From positions 4,663,614 through 4,727,613 of the forward strand of contig NZ_AP018290.1 in assembly GCF_002368415.1 (NCBI RefSeq): a DNA stretch of 64,000 nt, given 5' to 3'. The translations under genes were made by a program, and so were the position numbers. The notes beneath the pieces are model-generated. The model had not been told where the DNA came from and did no database searches. It saw only the letters and a program-made list of their open reading frames with translations. This document shows positions 35,022-44,099 of this stretch, piece by piece. Source of the DNA: Calothrix sp. NIES-4105. Lineage in GTDB: Bacteria; Cyanobacteriota; Cyanobacteriia; Cyanobacteriales; Nostocaceae. The first letter of the stretch is position 1; each line of letters starts with the position of its first letter.

Positions 35022-35528
35022 ATCTGTAACGAGTTCCTGTTCTGGGCTGAGTTTGCGATTATCGAGAACCACGAGTTCGCAATTAAATTCTGCACAGAGC
35101 CATTGAATAAGGTCGAACCCGAATCTACAAAGCCTGTCTGGATGGGCAACAACAAGGCGTTGAATATCTCCCGACACAATTCGTTTGAGTATGGCAATAA
35201 ACTTTCGCCTCCTAAAATTGAGTCCACTTCCAACTTCTGAAATAATTTCTGCCTCTGGGTATCTTGTGCCAAGGAAATCAATTTGTCTATCCAAGTCATC
35301 TCGTTGACCACTGGTTGAAACCCTCCCATAACATACTGTTCTAAGTCGAACTCTTTCTGTTGCAAGCCCTGTAAACTGTTCCACCTCTGACCGTTTGAAC
35401 CTTCTTTGTCCTCCCGGTGTTCGATAGGCTTTGATTTTTCCTTCCTTTTCCCATCGCCGGATTGATTGGGCATGGCATCCGATAAGGTTTGCTGCTTGGG
35501 AGGAATTGAGCCATTCATCTTTTTCCAT
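35022..35528 (-). pseudogene. IS607-family serine recombinase TnpA, split by intron B
   Basis: 169 codons from ATG 35528. A MerR-like HTH (WLNSSQAANLIGCHAQSIRRWE, TPGGQRRF) is followed by a serine-recombinase domain with the nucleophile region CYGRVSTSGQRDDLDRQ and later VVAHPDRLCRFGFDL. The natural sequence ends at ..SPEQELVTD, where intron B begins. The apparent continuation for 43 residues is translated intron. No tnpB is present downstream, as expected if it was lost with the 3' part. Confidence 0.88.
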
Positions 35529-35628
35529 TCATGGTTATCCATATGATTGCTGCTCAGTACACAATCATCCTATAAGGTCTGTTAGCCTTTGTCAAGTTTG
35601 TTAATAAATTTGTCACTAGTGGGAAGCT

Positions 35629-35736
35629 CCTGATGGCGAGATTATTGCTGTGGCAACCATTGGAGATGGTGTCCAAATTTGGCAGCGCGATGGCAAGTTG
35701 CTTCGCACCCTCAAAGGACATCTTGGCCCGACCTAA
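35629..35736 (+). pseudogene. WD40-repeat gene fragment
   Basis: 36 codons: PDGEIIAVATIGDGVQIWQR, then DGKLLRTLKGHLGPT and a stop. This is one WD40 blade cut at its 5' side at the IS607 boundary (about 35625). It resembles the blades of the large WD40 gene at 24.1-27.6 kb, so the IS607/intron composite probably landed in a related gene. Confidence 0.65.
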
Positions 35737-35799
35737 GTTTCGATGGTTTTTCAGCGATTTGGGCTGTTTCCCCACAAAACTGTTGCCCAAAATGTAGAG

Positions 35800-35991
35800 A
35801 GGCGCCTGATGTTCTTGCTAGTATTAGCAGCATTCGGTTGCACATGGCGAGGCTTGCCGGGGGGCTTTCCACCTTGGCAAACAGTTTACGGATATTTTCG
35901 AGCATGGCGCCTAGATGGGACTTGGCTAAAAGTGTATGATAAACTTTATCAGTGGGTAAGAGTTGGAGGTGTGCTTGTACGCCACTATTAA
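35800..35991 (+). pseudogene. IS5-type transposase N-terminal fragment (DUF4096)
   Basis: Reads [20 protein letters not shown] then [20 protein letters not shown]. The [18 protein letters not shown] pattern is that of the N-terminal domain of IS5/IS1182-related transposases. The catalytic DDE part is absent. Confidence 0.75.
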
Positions 35992-36139
35992 AGGTTGTTT
36001 GAAAAGTATAAAATTAAACTATGACGAAGGATTGTGTATTAAAGATAACTTTTCAAACATCCTCTTAGAGGAGAAAATTTATATGCACCCCACACCGTGA
36101 TAAAATTTAGATATTCTGGCGAAGCTCCACCTAAAAAAT

Positions 36140-36736
36140 ATGAGCTACAGTGATTTTACTTTTATTGAAGTACTAAATAAATTTGGTTTGACGCGAGAAG
36201 AAAGGTCAGGAGTATTTTCTCAAGCTGCTGAAATTGAGCCTACAGACTTCTTTAAAACTGGTTTTAACCGAACCTATCGCTTGCTGGGAGTGAGCGGTAC
36301 AGAGAAGTTAAGGTCTGAAGGTATCGTCTACCCATTATTAAGTGATTTAAACGAAGTAATACAAGCGCCAGTCCTTGTGCTATCAGGTATTGAGTTTAAT
36401 ATTGACCCTGCGCGAGGGTTAAACGGTAGATGCGATTTTCTTCTCAGTAAAAGTGATGAACTTTTGGAAGTGCGGTCTCCAGTTGTAGTTGTAGTCGAAG
36501 CGAAAAAAGAAGACATTCGCGGCGGTATAGGTCAATGTCTAGCTTCGATGATAGCCGCACAAATCTTCAACAGTAATAATGGTGATAATATAAATACCAT
36601 CTATGGTTCCGTGACAAGCGGTACTAACTGGTTATTCCTAAAATTAGAAGGTAGTAAAGTCACAATTGACTTAGATGAGTACTTCATTGATAAGCCAAAT
36701 AAGATACTAGGTATATTAGCCCAAGCTTTTAATTAA
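36140..36736 (+). CDS. PD-(D/E)XK-like nuclease-fold protein, 198 aa
   Basis: Soluble protein with a likely restriction-endonuclease fold: GIEFNIDPARGLNGRCDFLL (Asp of the motif), then VVVVVEAKKEDIRGGIGQC (E-x-K), then a helix QCLASMIAAQIFN. Proteins of this size with this pattern occur alone in cyanobacteria and have unknown targets. The ATG follows an AT-rich leader with a CACACCGTGATAAAATT block at about 36091. No methyltransferase or partner gene is adjacent. It is surrounded by mobile-element debris. Confidence 0.65.
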   Translation: MSYSDFTFIEVLNKFGLTREERSGVFSQAAEIEPTDFFKTGFNRTYRLLGVSGTEKLRSEGIVYPLLSDLNEVIQAPVLVLSGIEFNIDPARGLNGRCDFLLSKSDELLEVRSPVVVVVEAKKEDIRGGIGQCLASMIAAQIFNSNNGDNINTIYGSVTSGTNWLFLKLEGSKVTIDLDEYFIDKPNKILGILAQAFN

Positions 36737-37134
36737 CGCCTACGCAATGTCAAATTTATCTGACTCACCAAAAGTTTTCTGTCTACTGTCAACAGATGAA
36801 TTATTCTCAGTAGGCATTTAGCTCAACAATAAGAAGTTTACTATATAGCAATCGGATAGGGTATGCCTAAAAGTTATAAGCGCGATGCTCGTAAAGCATT
36901 AGACTTGGCGCGCGCTTTATTACAATAGGGCTTTATTAGTTTTTAAAAGTTTTCTCGCATCGGCTACTACATCAATTAAGTAGAACGACTTGAAAAAACT
37001 AAACTGTGTAAAGATAAGTAAATACGGATAATGCATCTACCGAGGTAACTACTTACGGGGAGTCAAGTGGGAAAGTCAAAGTTTATACATTTTCTTTTTC
37101 CCAAAATATTGTTACAGAAATGAACCTTCACCAA
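36737..37134. other. Intergenic, no gene seen
   Basis: About 400 bp of AT-rich DNA between the nuclease-fold gene and the convergent urtA. A 21-codon frame at about 36863-36928 (MPKSYKRDARKALDLARALL) is too short to call. No terminator-like hairpin was obvious. Confidence 0.35.
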
Positions 37135-38433
37135 TTATGCTTTTTTATACTTACCACCCTTAGCTGGGTCTGACCAATCACAAGCAAATCCCTTAGTTTC
37201 TTTCACGAATTGATTCCAAGGAACTGGCTCAACTGGCGCAGGTGTAGCATAGACAATATCAAACAAACCATCATCTCTGACTTGACCAATCCGCACAACT
37301 TTGGATATGTGATGATTAGCATTTACTGTCACTTTTCCGGACGGTGCATCTATGGTTTGACCATAGGCTGCAGCACGCACTTTAGCTAAGTCAGGACTAC
37401 CCGCTTTTTCTACTGCTTGCTTCCATAAATAAATGGCGATATATGCGGCTTCCATTGGGTCATTTGTTACCCGGTTAGCACCATACTCTTTTTTAAAAGC
37501 TTCGACAAATTTATGATTAGCAGGGGTGTCTACTGTTTGGAAGTAGTTCCAAGCAGCGTAGTGACCTTTAAGATACTCAACACCAATTGCTTTAACTTCT
37601 TCTTCGGCAATACTTACCGACATAGAAGGATATTTGTCTGGTGTTAATAAGGCACTTTTTAACTGTTTGAAGAAAGCTACATTGGTATCACCATTCAAGG
37701 TGTTATAAATTATCCCACCGTTGGGCAAAGTTTGCTTAATTCTTGTGATGATTGGTGTAACTTCTGTATTACCCAAGGGTAAGTAATCTTCACCAACTGT
37801 TTTTCCACCTAGAGCTTGTAATTGGGCTTTTATAATAGTGTTAGCAGTCCGAGGGAACACGTAGTCTGAGCCTATTAAAAAGAATTCTTTGCCTTGATTT
37901 TTCAACAACCAATCAACAGAAGGTTCAATTTGTTGATTTGGCGCTGCACCTGTGTAAAAAATGTTTTTAGAACACTCTTGACCTTCATACTGCACGGGAT
38001 ACCACAGCATATGGTCTTTACTTTCAAAGACGGGTTTAACATTTTTGCGGCTAGCTGAAGTCCAACAACCAAAAACTACAGCTACTTTATCTTGCTCGAT
38101 CAATTTGGCGGCTTTTTCTCTAAAGGTATCCCAGTTAGAAGCACCATCTTCAATAATGACTTCAATTTGTTTATTTAAAACACCACCAGCCGCGTTAATT
38201 TCTTTGATGGCTAATTTCTCAGCATCGACGACACTTTTTTCACTAATAGCCAGTGTACCACTCAGGGAGTGCAAAATACCTATTTTGATGCGGTCGCTAC
38301 TAGCAGCCACAGGAGAAGCTGTTGGGCTGTTCGTAGTGCTTGGAGAATTATTGACGCAAGCCTTCAAAAAGATGCTATTACCGATAGTTGCAGAACTGTA
38401 AATCAAAAACCTACGTCGGTTGAGTCTACTCAT
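37135..38433 (-). CDS. urtA: Urea ABC transporter substrate-binding protein UrtA-like
   Basis: 432 aa. The N-terminus carries a twin-arginine motif (NRRRFLIYSS) and a Cys at LKAC that could be lipid-modified, followed by a Thr/Ser/Pro linker. The body is a type I periplasmic binding fold of the urea/amide family (IKIGILHSLSGTLAISEKSV, VVFGCWTSASRK, MLWYPVQYEGQECS). UrtA delivers urea to the UrtBCDE permease under nitrogen limitation. Here none of urtB-E is adjacent: the gene stands alone among transposon remains. No convincing GTA-N8-TAC NtcA box was found upstream. Confidence 0.88.
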   Translation of the reverse strand: MSRLNRRRFLIYSSATIGNSIFLKACVNNSPSTTNSPTASPVAASSDRIKIGILHSLSGTLAISEKSVVDAEKLAIKEINAAGGVLNKQIEVIIEDGASNWDTFREKAAKLIEQDKVAVVFGCWTSASRKNVKPVFESKDHMLWYPVQYEGQECSKNIFYTGAAPNQQIEPSVDWLLKNQGKEFFLIGSDYVFPRTANTIIKAQLQALGGKTVGEDYLPLGNTEVTPIITRIKQTLPNGGIIYNTLNGDTNVAFFKQLKSALLTPDKYPSMSVSIAEEEVKAIGVEYLKGHYAAWNYFQTVDTPANHKFVEAFKKEYGANRVTNDPMEAAYIAIYLWKQAVEKAGSPDLAKVRAAAYGQTIDAPSGKVTVNANHHISKVVRIGQVRDDGLFDIVYATPAPVEPVPWNQFVKETKGFACDWSDPAKGGKYKKA

Positions 38434-38568
38434 AATATTTGTTAATTTTCCGCCAAGAAATCAGCCAGCTCCTAGAAAGTTGACAAGATAATGCTTAATG
38501 CTGCGATATTGATTTGATACTTAGCCACGAAAAAGTTATTTTTGAGACTGAATTTTAGAGGATGTTTG

Positions 38569-39135
38569 TCAAGTCACAAAAAGCTCAAGTAATACAACCC
38601 AGTATAAAAATTGATTGAATTTGGCACAAACAGCATCATCTGCTTCCTGAAAGTCCATGTTGATGGTTTTGTATCCACAATGGATAGCAAGATTAAGAAT
38701 CTTTGACAGGAGCGAACTTTTCTCCTGAAGCTTGGGTGCTTTAATGTCGAGCGCGCATCCTAGTTGACTAATTTCAGTGTAGATGAATTTTTCCATCGGG
38801 GAATGAATGTAGAGTGGGGAGTTTAGGAACAAACAATCACTCTTAATTGTTGGTTGGTTCTGCGTGACTGGGGCATATTTACGATCTTCTGCCTCTGTGT
38901 TTTCTGTAAAATTTTGGTACTCCTGGTGTATCCGCTCAATAAGTAGGGGTAACGGTAATATACGAGCGCGCGGCGCATTCCAAAAGTGTAAAGTAAACGT
39001 ATCGTCATGTTTAGGCAGTGATATTGCCCTATTGTTACCGTTTAAAATTCGGCGCCGACTGCCGTTTACAACGAGCGAGGGCGCCCTGCCCAAAACACAC
39101 GTAATATAAAAAAATTTATTTACAGCAGATAGCAC
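38569..39135 (-). CDS. Hypothetical protein, 188 aa
   Basis: Unrecognised. Possible start at TTG/ATG near 39135. The residues from RRRILNGNNRAISLPKHDD through FTLHFWNAPRARILPLPLLI to the helical C-terminus look protein-like. It has several GCGCGC and GGCGCC words, so it belongs to the resident genome rather than to the neighbouring insertion sequence. No motif assigned. Confidence 0.35.
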   Translation of the reverse strand: MLSAVNKFFYITCVLGRAPSLVVNGSRRRILNGNNRAISLPKHDDTFTLHFWNAPRARILPLPLLIERIHQEYQNFTENTEAEDRKYAPVTQNQPTIKSDCLFLNSPLYIHSPMEKFIYTEISQLGCALDIKAPKLQEKSSLLSKILNLAIHCGYKTINMDFQEADDAVCAKFNQFLYWVVLLELFVT

Positions 39136-39265
39136 GGCTCCCAGCTTGCACCATACGTGTATAGGGCACTAACAATAAGTCCTTATTCAGAACAGTAATA
39201 AGAAACCAGATAAAAAAATTGTGGTTCGAGAAAAAAGTGCGCTCGCACGTTATAGAATATGGCAC

Positions 39266-40975
39266 ATGACACAAAAATTATCTCCTGACAACCAAGTAGA
39301 TACGTTACTGCAAACCATTAATCCATCAGGAATTGCAGACGAATCATTACGCCGTACTGTTGAGATATTACTAAACCTGGTAGAGGAGTTACAAACGAAA
39401 ACAAAACAACTAGAGTCGGAAAATCAAAGGCTTCGAGACGAAAATAATCGGCTCAAGGGTGAACAAGGGAAGCCAGATGTAAAAGCTAATAAATCCTGCA
39501 TGTTTTAAAGAAGACCACTCATCGCCCGAAAGAACGCCAAACACCAAAAAAACATATAAAAAGTAGTAAAAACGTCAACATTTCAATAGATAGAAAGGAA
39601 ATATTAGATTATCCCCAGTCAGAACTGCCCCCCGATGCTGAGTTTAAAGGTTATGAAGAAGTAATCGTTCAAGACATCTCGCTTAAAACTGATAACGTAT
39701 TATTTGTAAAACTAAAATACTATTCAGCGTGACTAGGGTAAAACATACTTGGCGCCGTTGCCAGCAGGTTATGAAGGAGAATTTGGACCTGGAGTAAAAG
39801 CATTAGTTATGAGCCTGTACTACGGAGGCAACATGACTCAGGGTAAACTTTTAGAATTTCTAGAAGATATCGGTATCTCAATGTCGGCGGGATATTTGTC
39901 GAATTTGCTAATTAAAAATACTGTTGATTTTGAAGCTGAGTTTAACGAATTATATATAGAAGGTTTGGCCAGTACTCACTGGCAACATCTAGACCAAACG
40001 TCCGCGCGTGTTAAAGGGATAAATCATACTACGAATGTGGTTTGTAACCCGTTGTATACAGTTTACTCAACAACGCTCAAAAAAGATAGATTGACTGTAC
40101 TAGGGGTATTACAGAATAAACAAGAACTTGAATTTATTTTAAATGAGCTGACCTACGAGCTATTAGATAGTTTAAATATACCGACTAAATGGAGTAATAG
40201 ACTCAAATTATTGCCTCAAGAAACAGTGTTCACTGAATCACAGTTTAATTCTTTGCTTGATAAATACTTAAGCAAACTAGGCTCTCAACATCGTACTCGT
40301 GTTCTAGAAGCAGCAGCGATTAGTTTTTATCACCAGCAAAGCAACATTCCAATAGTACAAACCCTTGTATGCGATGACGCTCCTCAATTCAAACTATTAA
40401 CTAGTAATTTAACTCTGTGCTGGGTACATGAAGGGCGGCACTATAAAAAATTAACTCCGTTTGTTGGTTGTCATCAAGATATTTTAGACGGCTTCCTTAA
40501 GGAATTTTGGGATTACTACCGAGAGTTACTTGCTTACAGAGATTCTCCTTCCCCTAAGAAAAAAGTTGAGCTTGAGTCAAAATTTTGGGAAATTTTCGGT
40601 ACTGAAACAGGCTATAAACAGTTGGATGAACGAAAAAGATTAACTCCAGCAAAAGTATCTGAACTGCTATTGGTTTTAGAATATCCTGAACTACCTTTAC
40701 ATAATAACCCAGCGGAGCTAGCAGCTAGAACTATGGTGCAGCGACGCAATATTAGTTATGCGACTCAAACGAGTGAAGGTACTAAGGCTTGGGACATTTT
40801 TATGTCTATTGTTGCAACTACTCGTAAATTGGGAATAAGCTTTTTTAAATACATGCAAGACCGTATTTCTCATAAAAGTGAAATTCCGTCATTGGGAAGA
40901 ATTATTATAAATAAATCTTTGACTACGCATCAGCCTTTGTCATGGCAAGAAGAATTATTTTGTATGTCAGGATAA
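39266..40975 (+). pseudogene. IS66-type transposase, broken in two places
   Basis: ATG 39266 opens a leucine-zipper-like head (LVEELQTKTKQLESENQRLR). The frame is lost at about 39507 and resumes as KKTTHRPKERQTPKKHIK and LPPDAEFKGYEEVIVQD. It is lost again at about 39731 and continues as LAPLPAGYEGEFGPGVKAL to the end. Catalytic-type residues lie in WQHLDQTSARVKG, LVCDDAPQFK and NNPAELAARTMVQRRN. The 408-aa last part is intact, but a functional transposase needs both corrections. No clear inverted ends were found. Confidence 0.75.
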
Positions 40976-41563
40976 ACATTTTTATGTTAATCCCTTTTTA
41001 AATTAATAACTCGATACCTTTGATTCTGGGTGCGCTCGATTGTACTGCGTAAAAATTTATGCGTCCGTTGGTGACGCACGGTTGGGATAATGCGTTAAAA
41101 GTCCATTATTACATTATCGCTATGGTAAGAGCGTATTTTTTGTTGTTAGTTACTATAGTGAATTCTTCTACTTCGTAATAAAAATCGCAGCGCCCTCCGT
41201 GCCCCGTAGCATACGTATTTAAAGCAGCATTCTGTGCCGCAGCGGGCGCAGGGCGCCCGCATGGCTTAAGTTTTTTGTATAAATAATAAATTTCTTCAAC
41301 AACACCAGGTAATTACTACTTACCCCTACTTATTGAGCCGATACAAAAACACAATACGTAAAAGGATATTTGAAAATAGGTAGTAGGCAACAAGGTCAAA
41401 TAGATGAAATTAAAATCCCAACTAATTTTAGACAGCGGACTTTAAATCAATTAGAATTTTTGAAAATCATTTATATAAAATAACTTTTTACTATTGCCTA
41501 TTATCTATTGCCTTGCTCTAATCTTGAAGAAGCAATACAAACTACAAGGAACTTTATTTAATC
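40976..41563. other. Intergenic with a GC-rich hairpin
   Basis: Nearly 590 bp without a gene. A hairpin gcgggcgcagggcgcccgc lies at about 41242-41262 within a GC-rich block, in otherwise AT-rich DNA. The 3' end of the IS66-type element is expected somewhere in the first 100 bp but its border is not visible. Confidence 0.4.
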
Positions 41564-41860
41564 ATGAAGAATTCAACAGAATCTAAATTACAGCATTACG
41601 CATTTGTAAACAAACAAAAAGCAAGCGAATTAACAGGTCTATCTACAGAAACTCTAAAACGATATAGACTTAAAGGCAAACTTGAAAAAGGTATTCATTG
41701 GGTTGAAATTAATTCAAGAGTGGTTAAATATAACATTTCTCTAGTTTTAGATTGGGTGCAAAATCATCGTGATAATCCTCAAGAACATATAAAAGCGATA
41801 GAACACTACTTAGCATCACTTCCATCTAACCATAAACAGAGAGTCACACCCCACGCTTGA
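41564..41860 (+). CDS. Small HTH protein, excisionase/AlpA-like
   Basis: 98 aa. A helix-turn-helix of the MerR/excisionase kind (NKQKASELTGLSTETLKRYR) is followed by a beta wing (GIHWVEINSRVVKYN) and a helix. Such proteins act with a tyrosine integrase to direct excision. The convergent integrase lies 630 bp away, which fits a small integrated element. Confidence 0.6.
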   Translation: MKNSTESKLQHYAFVNKQKASELTGLSTETLKRYRLKGKLEKGIHWVEINSRVVKYNISLVLDWVQNHRDNPQEHIKAIEHYLASLPSNHKQRVTPHA

Positions 41861-42488
41861 ACGATAAATCAACTATTTCAGCAACAAGTGGCACCTCATT
41901 CGACATAACTGGCGCCGTTTATTTCATCTACTGGTAGTCTGGACTACTTTAAACATATTAGTTTACAATGTTCGATTTGTGTCTTAACTCCTACTCAATA
42001 ACGTTTTGACTCTTGGAATGGAAATAATATACATAACTTATGCTTGTAACTTTTGATGCTACAGAAAATTTCAGTTTTAAATACAATACATTTCGTTTTA
42101 AAATGTATATAAAGTAGCGTTTTCGAGCTAGCACATCTAGAAATGTCACTAAAAGTTACTATTTAGTACAAAATATCAGACTTTTGCTCTGATTTGTATA
42201 AAGCAATTCTTCCCTTCTACCATAAGTATTGCTGCTTCCTGCCATATGGCATTTGGGCGATAAACAGTGCCAAATAAAATTCTGGAGAAAAACTCGAAGA
42301 GCTAGCGTGCAAAAGCTAGTAGTGCTGTCGCTCGCTTGGATGGGTACTACAAATTAGTTACTTTTTCGGCGCCGACTTATACCAAGTTGTGAAAGTTAGT
42401 ACTGTTTAAAATCTAAGCGATGGTTCTGCCTAACTAGACTTAGCTTCCAAGCCAATAACACAAACTACCACAACTTGATTGGTATGAC
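41861..42488. other. Intergenic between excisionase-like and integrase genes
   Basis: About 630 bp, no gene seen. Short direct words (agctagcgtgcaaaagctag near 42300) form a weak hairpin. GGCGCC occurs twice. Candidate place for an old attachment site, but no copy of the tRNA 3' end was found here. Confidence 0.35.
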
Positions 42489-43671
42489 TTACACTTCTGG
42501 AACTGATAAATTGCGACTTTTTCCTGCGTAATATTTATAAATAATCTCTGGGCTATTGCCAACCCACATTGCCACATCTTTAGCATCTACACCAGCATCA
42601 AGCATCAGGGTGATAAATGTGTGACGAGCATTGTATTGAGGTAAGTACTGCTGAACTTTTCCAACATTAACAAGTTTAAGAACAACGGGCTTCCAAATAC
42701 GATTGAGAAAATTATGTGTATCTAAGACTTGCCCTCTTGGAGAAGGAAACACCAAATTATTTCGTGAAGCTTTTTCTGGTTTGATGGACAACAAAAACGC
42801 TTGAAGATTCTTGTTACAAGGAAATGTACGAGAGGAATGAGTTTTTGTGTCACCTTCGATGCGTGTGTCGCTTGGAATTGCTTGTTCAAAACGTATTCTT
42901 TCGCAATTACCCTGAATGTGCTTCCACCTAAGAGCAACAGCTTCTTCTGGTCTACACCCTGTCATGAATAAAAACTTGACGTATGGAAAATAGTATGAAT
43001 GGCAGGTGGGCGCGTGCTTTGGTGAGTAAGTGTTCTGCTCAAAAGCAGTAAGAATCACTTCTCTTTCCTGAACTGTGAAAGGAGTACGGTCGTTACTCCT
43101 TTTGACCCGTTTAATATCCTTCTGCATCCCATCAAAAGGATTGTAGGAAATCAGCCCTGATTTTACCGACCATTTACAGCAAGCGTTGAGTTGTACTAAA
43201 GTCCGCCGTACAAGCTCGCTACTGTATTTTTTTAGAAGCCAATCTCTTACCCCAATGGCATTGTCAATAGAGTAAGGAATTTTTTTTATATGTCTGGCAA
43301 TCTTGGCGTAATCCCTAACTAGAGTACTAGCTGTTATTTGAGTTGACTTGAACTGGGTATATTGTTCCCAAAGTTCTAGCAAAGTGGGGACTTTCGTGAT
43401 TGGGGTAATTTTTGGGGTAAAAGTAGAAGCTCGCGTGCCATACTTCTCAAGCGTTGTGTCAAAACGCTCGTAAACAATATCTGACTCAATCAGTTTTGCT
43501 TTTGCCTCTGCTACCTTTCGAGCCGCAGGAGAGTCAGATAATCCTAACGATAGGTATTTACGTTCGCCAGCATAAGTAAAAACTAGTAGCAGGCGCCCGT
43601 TAGAAGATTTGATACGGACGGAACCGATCTTGTGCTTTATTTGATGAGGGCTGTGAACTTTTTGAGTACAT
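42489..43671 (-). pseudogene. Tyrosine recombinase (phage-type integrase), N-terminal frame broken or non-standard start
   Basis: The catalytic domain is intact: first Arg in FLFMTGCRPEEAVALRW, second Arg in YNARHTFITLMLDAG, nucleophile Tyr in IYKYYAGKS. The N-terminal arm and core-binding region (VRIKSSNGRLLLVFTYAGER, KYLSLGLSDSPAARK) is open in the same frame but contains no ATG, GTG or TTG before 43382. The plausible ATG at 43671 (MYSKSSQPSSNKAQ) is in another frame, shifted at about 43635. Either one base has been lost or gained there or an unusual start is used. It lies 160 bp from tRNA-Met, the usual kind of target. Confidence 0.75.
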
Positions 43672-43782
43672 GGCAGTTCTTTGTATAAAGCTTATACTCA
43701 TGTACTATATATCGATTTTTGCCGAAAATTTTTACCCCAATCTTACCCCAATGATTTACCCAAACTGACCTAAAATGACCCA

Positions 43783-43815
43783 ATAAAAAACCGAAAGCCC
43801 CTCGCTGAGGGGCTT
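43783..43815 (-). terminator. Intrinsic terminator of tRNA-Met
   Basis: Minus-strand hairpin aagcccctcagcgaggggctt followed by TCGGTTTTTT, 20 bp downstream of the tRNA 3' end. Confidence 0.75.
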
Positions 43816-43834
43816 GTAATGGTTTAAATCTGGA

Positions 43835-43908
43835 TGGCTCAGGTGTGACTCGAACACACGACCAAGGGCTTATGAGTCCCCTACTCTAACCAACTGAGCT
43901 ACTGAGCC
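43835..43908 (-). tRNA. trnM: tRNA-Met (anticodon CAT)
   Basis: 74-nt cloverleaf: acceptor GGCTCAG/CTGAGCC with discriminator A, D-arm GCTC...GAGT, anticodon loop CTCATAA, T-arm GTGTG-TTCGAGT-CACAC. CCA is not encoded. The CAT anticodon would read Met, or Ile if the C is modified to lysidine; body features resemble elongator Met. It lies beside an integrase gene and may be its attachment site. Confidence 0.93.
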
Positions 43909-44041
43909 GTAATTCGTTTGATAAATTTGGCGATACAAATTTTGTCCAACGATTTATAAATGTAGCATAAGATTTTTGTCTTGACTAGTCTTTGTTCAAA
44001 TAAATTTCAACTGATGTTGAGATTGCCAATAAAAAGCAAAA

Positions 44042-44060
44042 GAGGGAGGCTGGCTCCCTC
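44042..44060 (-). terminator. Intrinsic terminator after the M23 peptidase gene
   Basis: Stem gagggag / ctccctc with a 5-nt loop, followed on the minus strand by TTTTGCTTTTT. Confidence 0.7.
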
Positions 44061-44099
44061 AACCGTTTGGTTGCTATGCACGTAGAAGGCAGCCAGTAA

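Noticed and set aside
35003-35542. Minus-strand 179-aa frame overlapping the IS607 recombinase
   Set aside because: It is an alternative frame of the recombinase gene without recognisable domains.
36863-36928. 21-codon frame MPKSYKRDARKALDLARALL
   Set aside because: Too short, no ribosome site and no relation to neighbours; possibly the relic of a longer gene.
38434-38570. NtcA binding site upstream of urtA
   Set aside because: The closest match (GTA-N8-ATA) misses the essential TAC half. Not supported.
43835-43908. A duplicate of the tRNA-Met 3' end marking the far side of an island
   Set aside because: The T-arm and acceptor sequence was looked for elsewhere in the window and not found, so the island borders cannot be fixed here.
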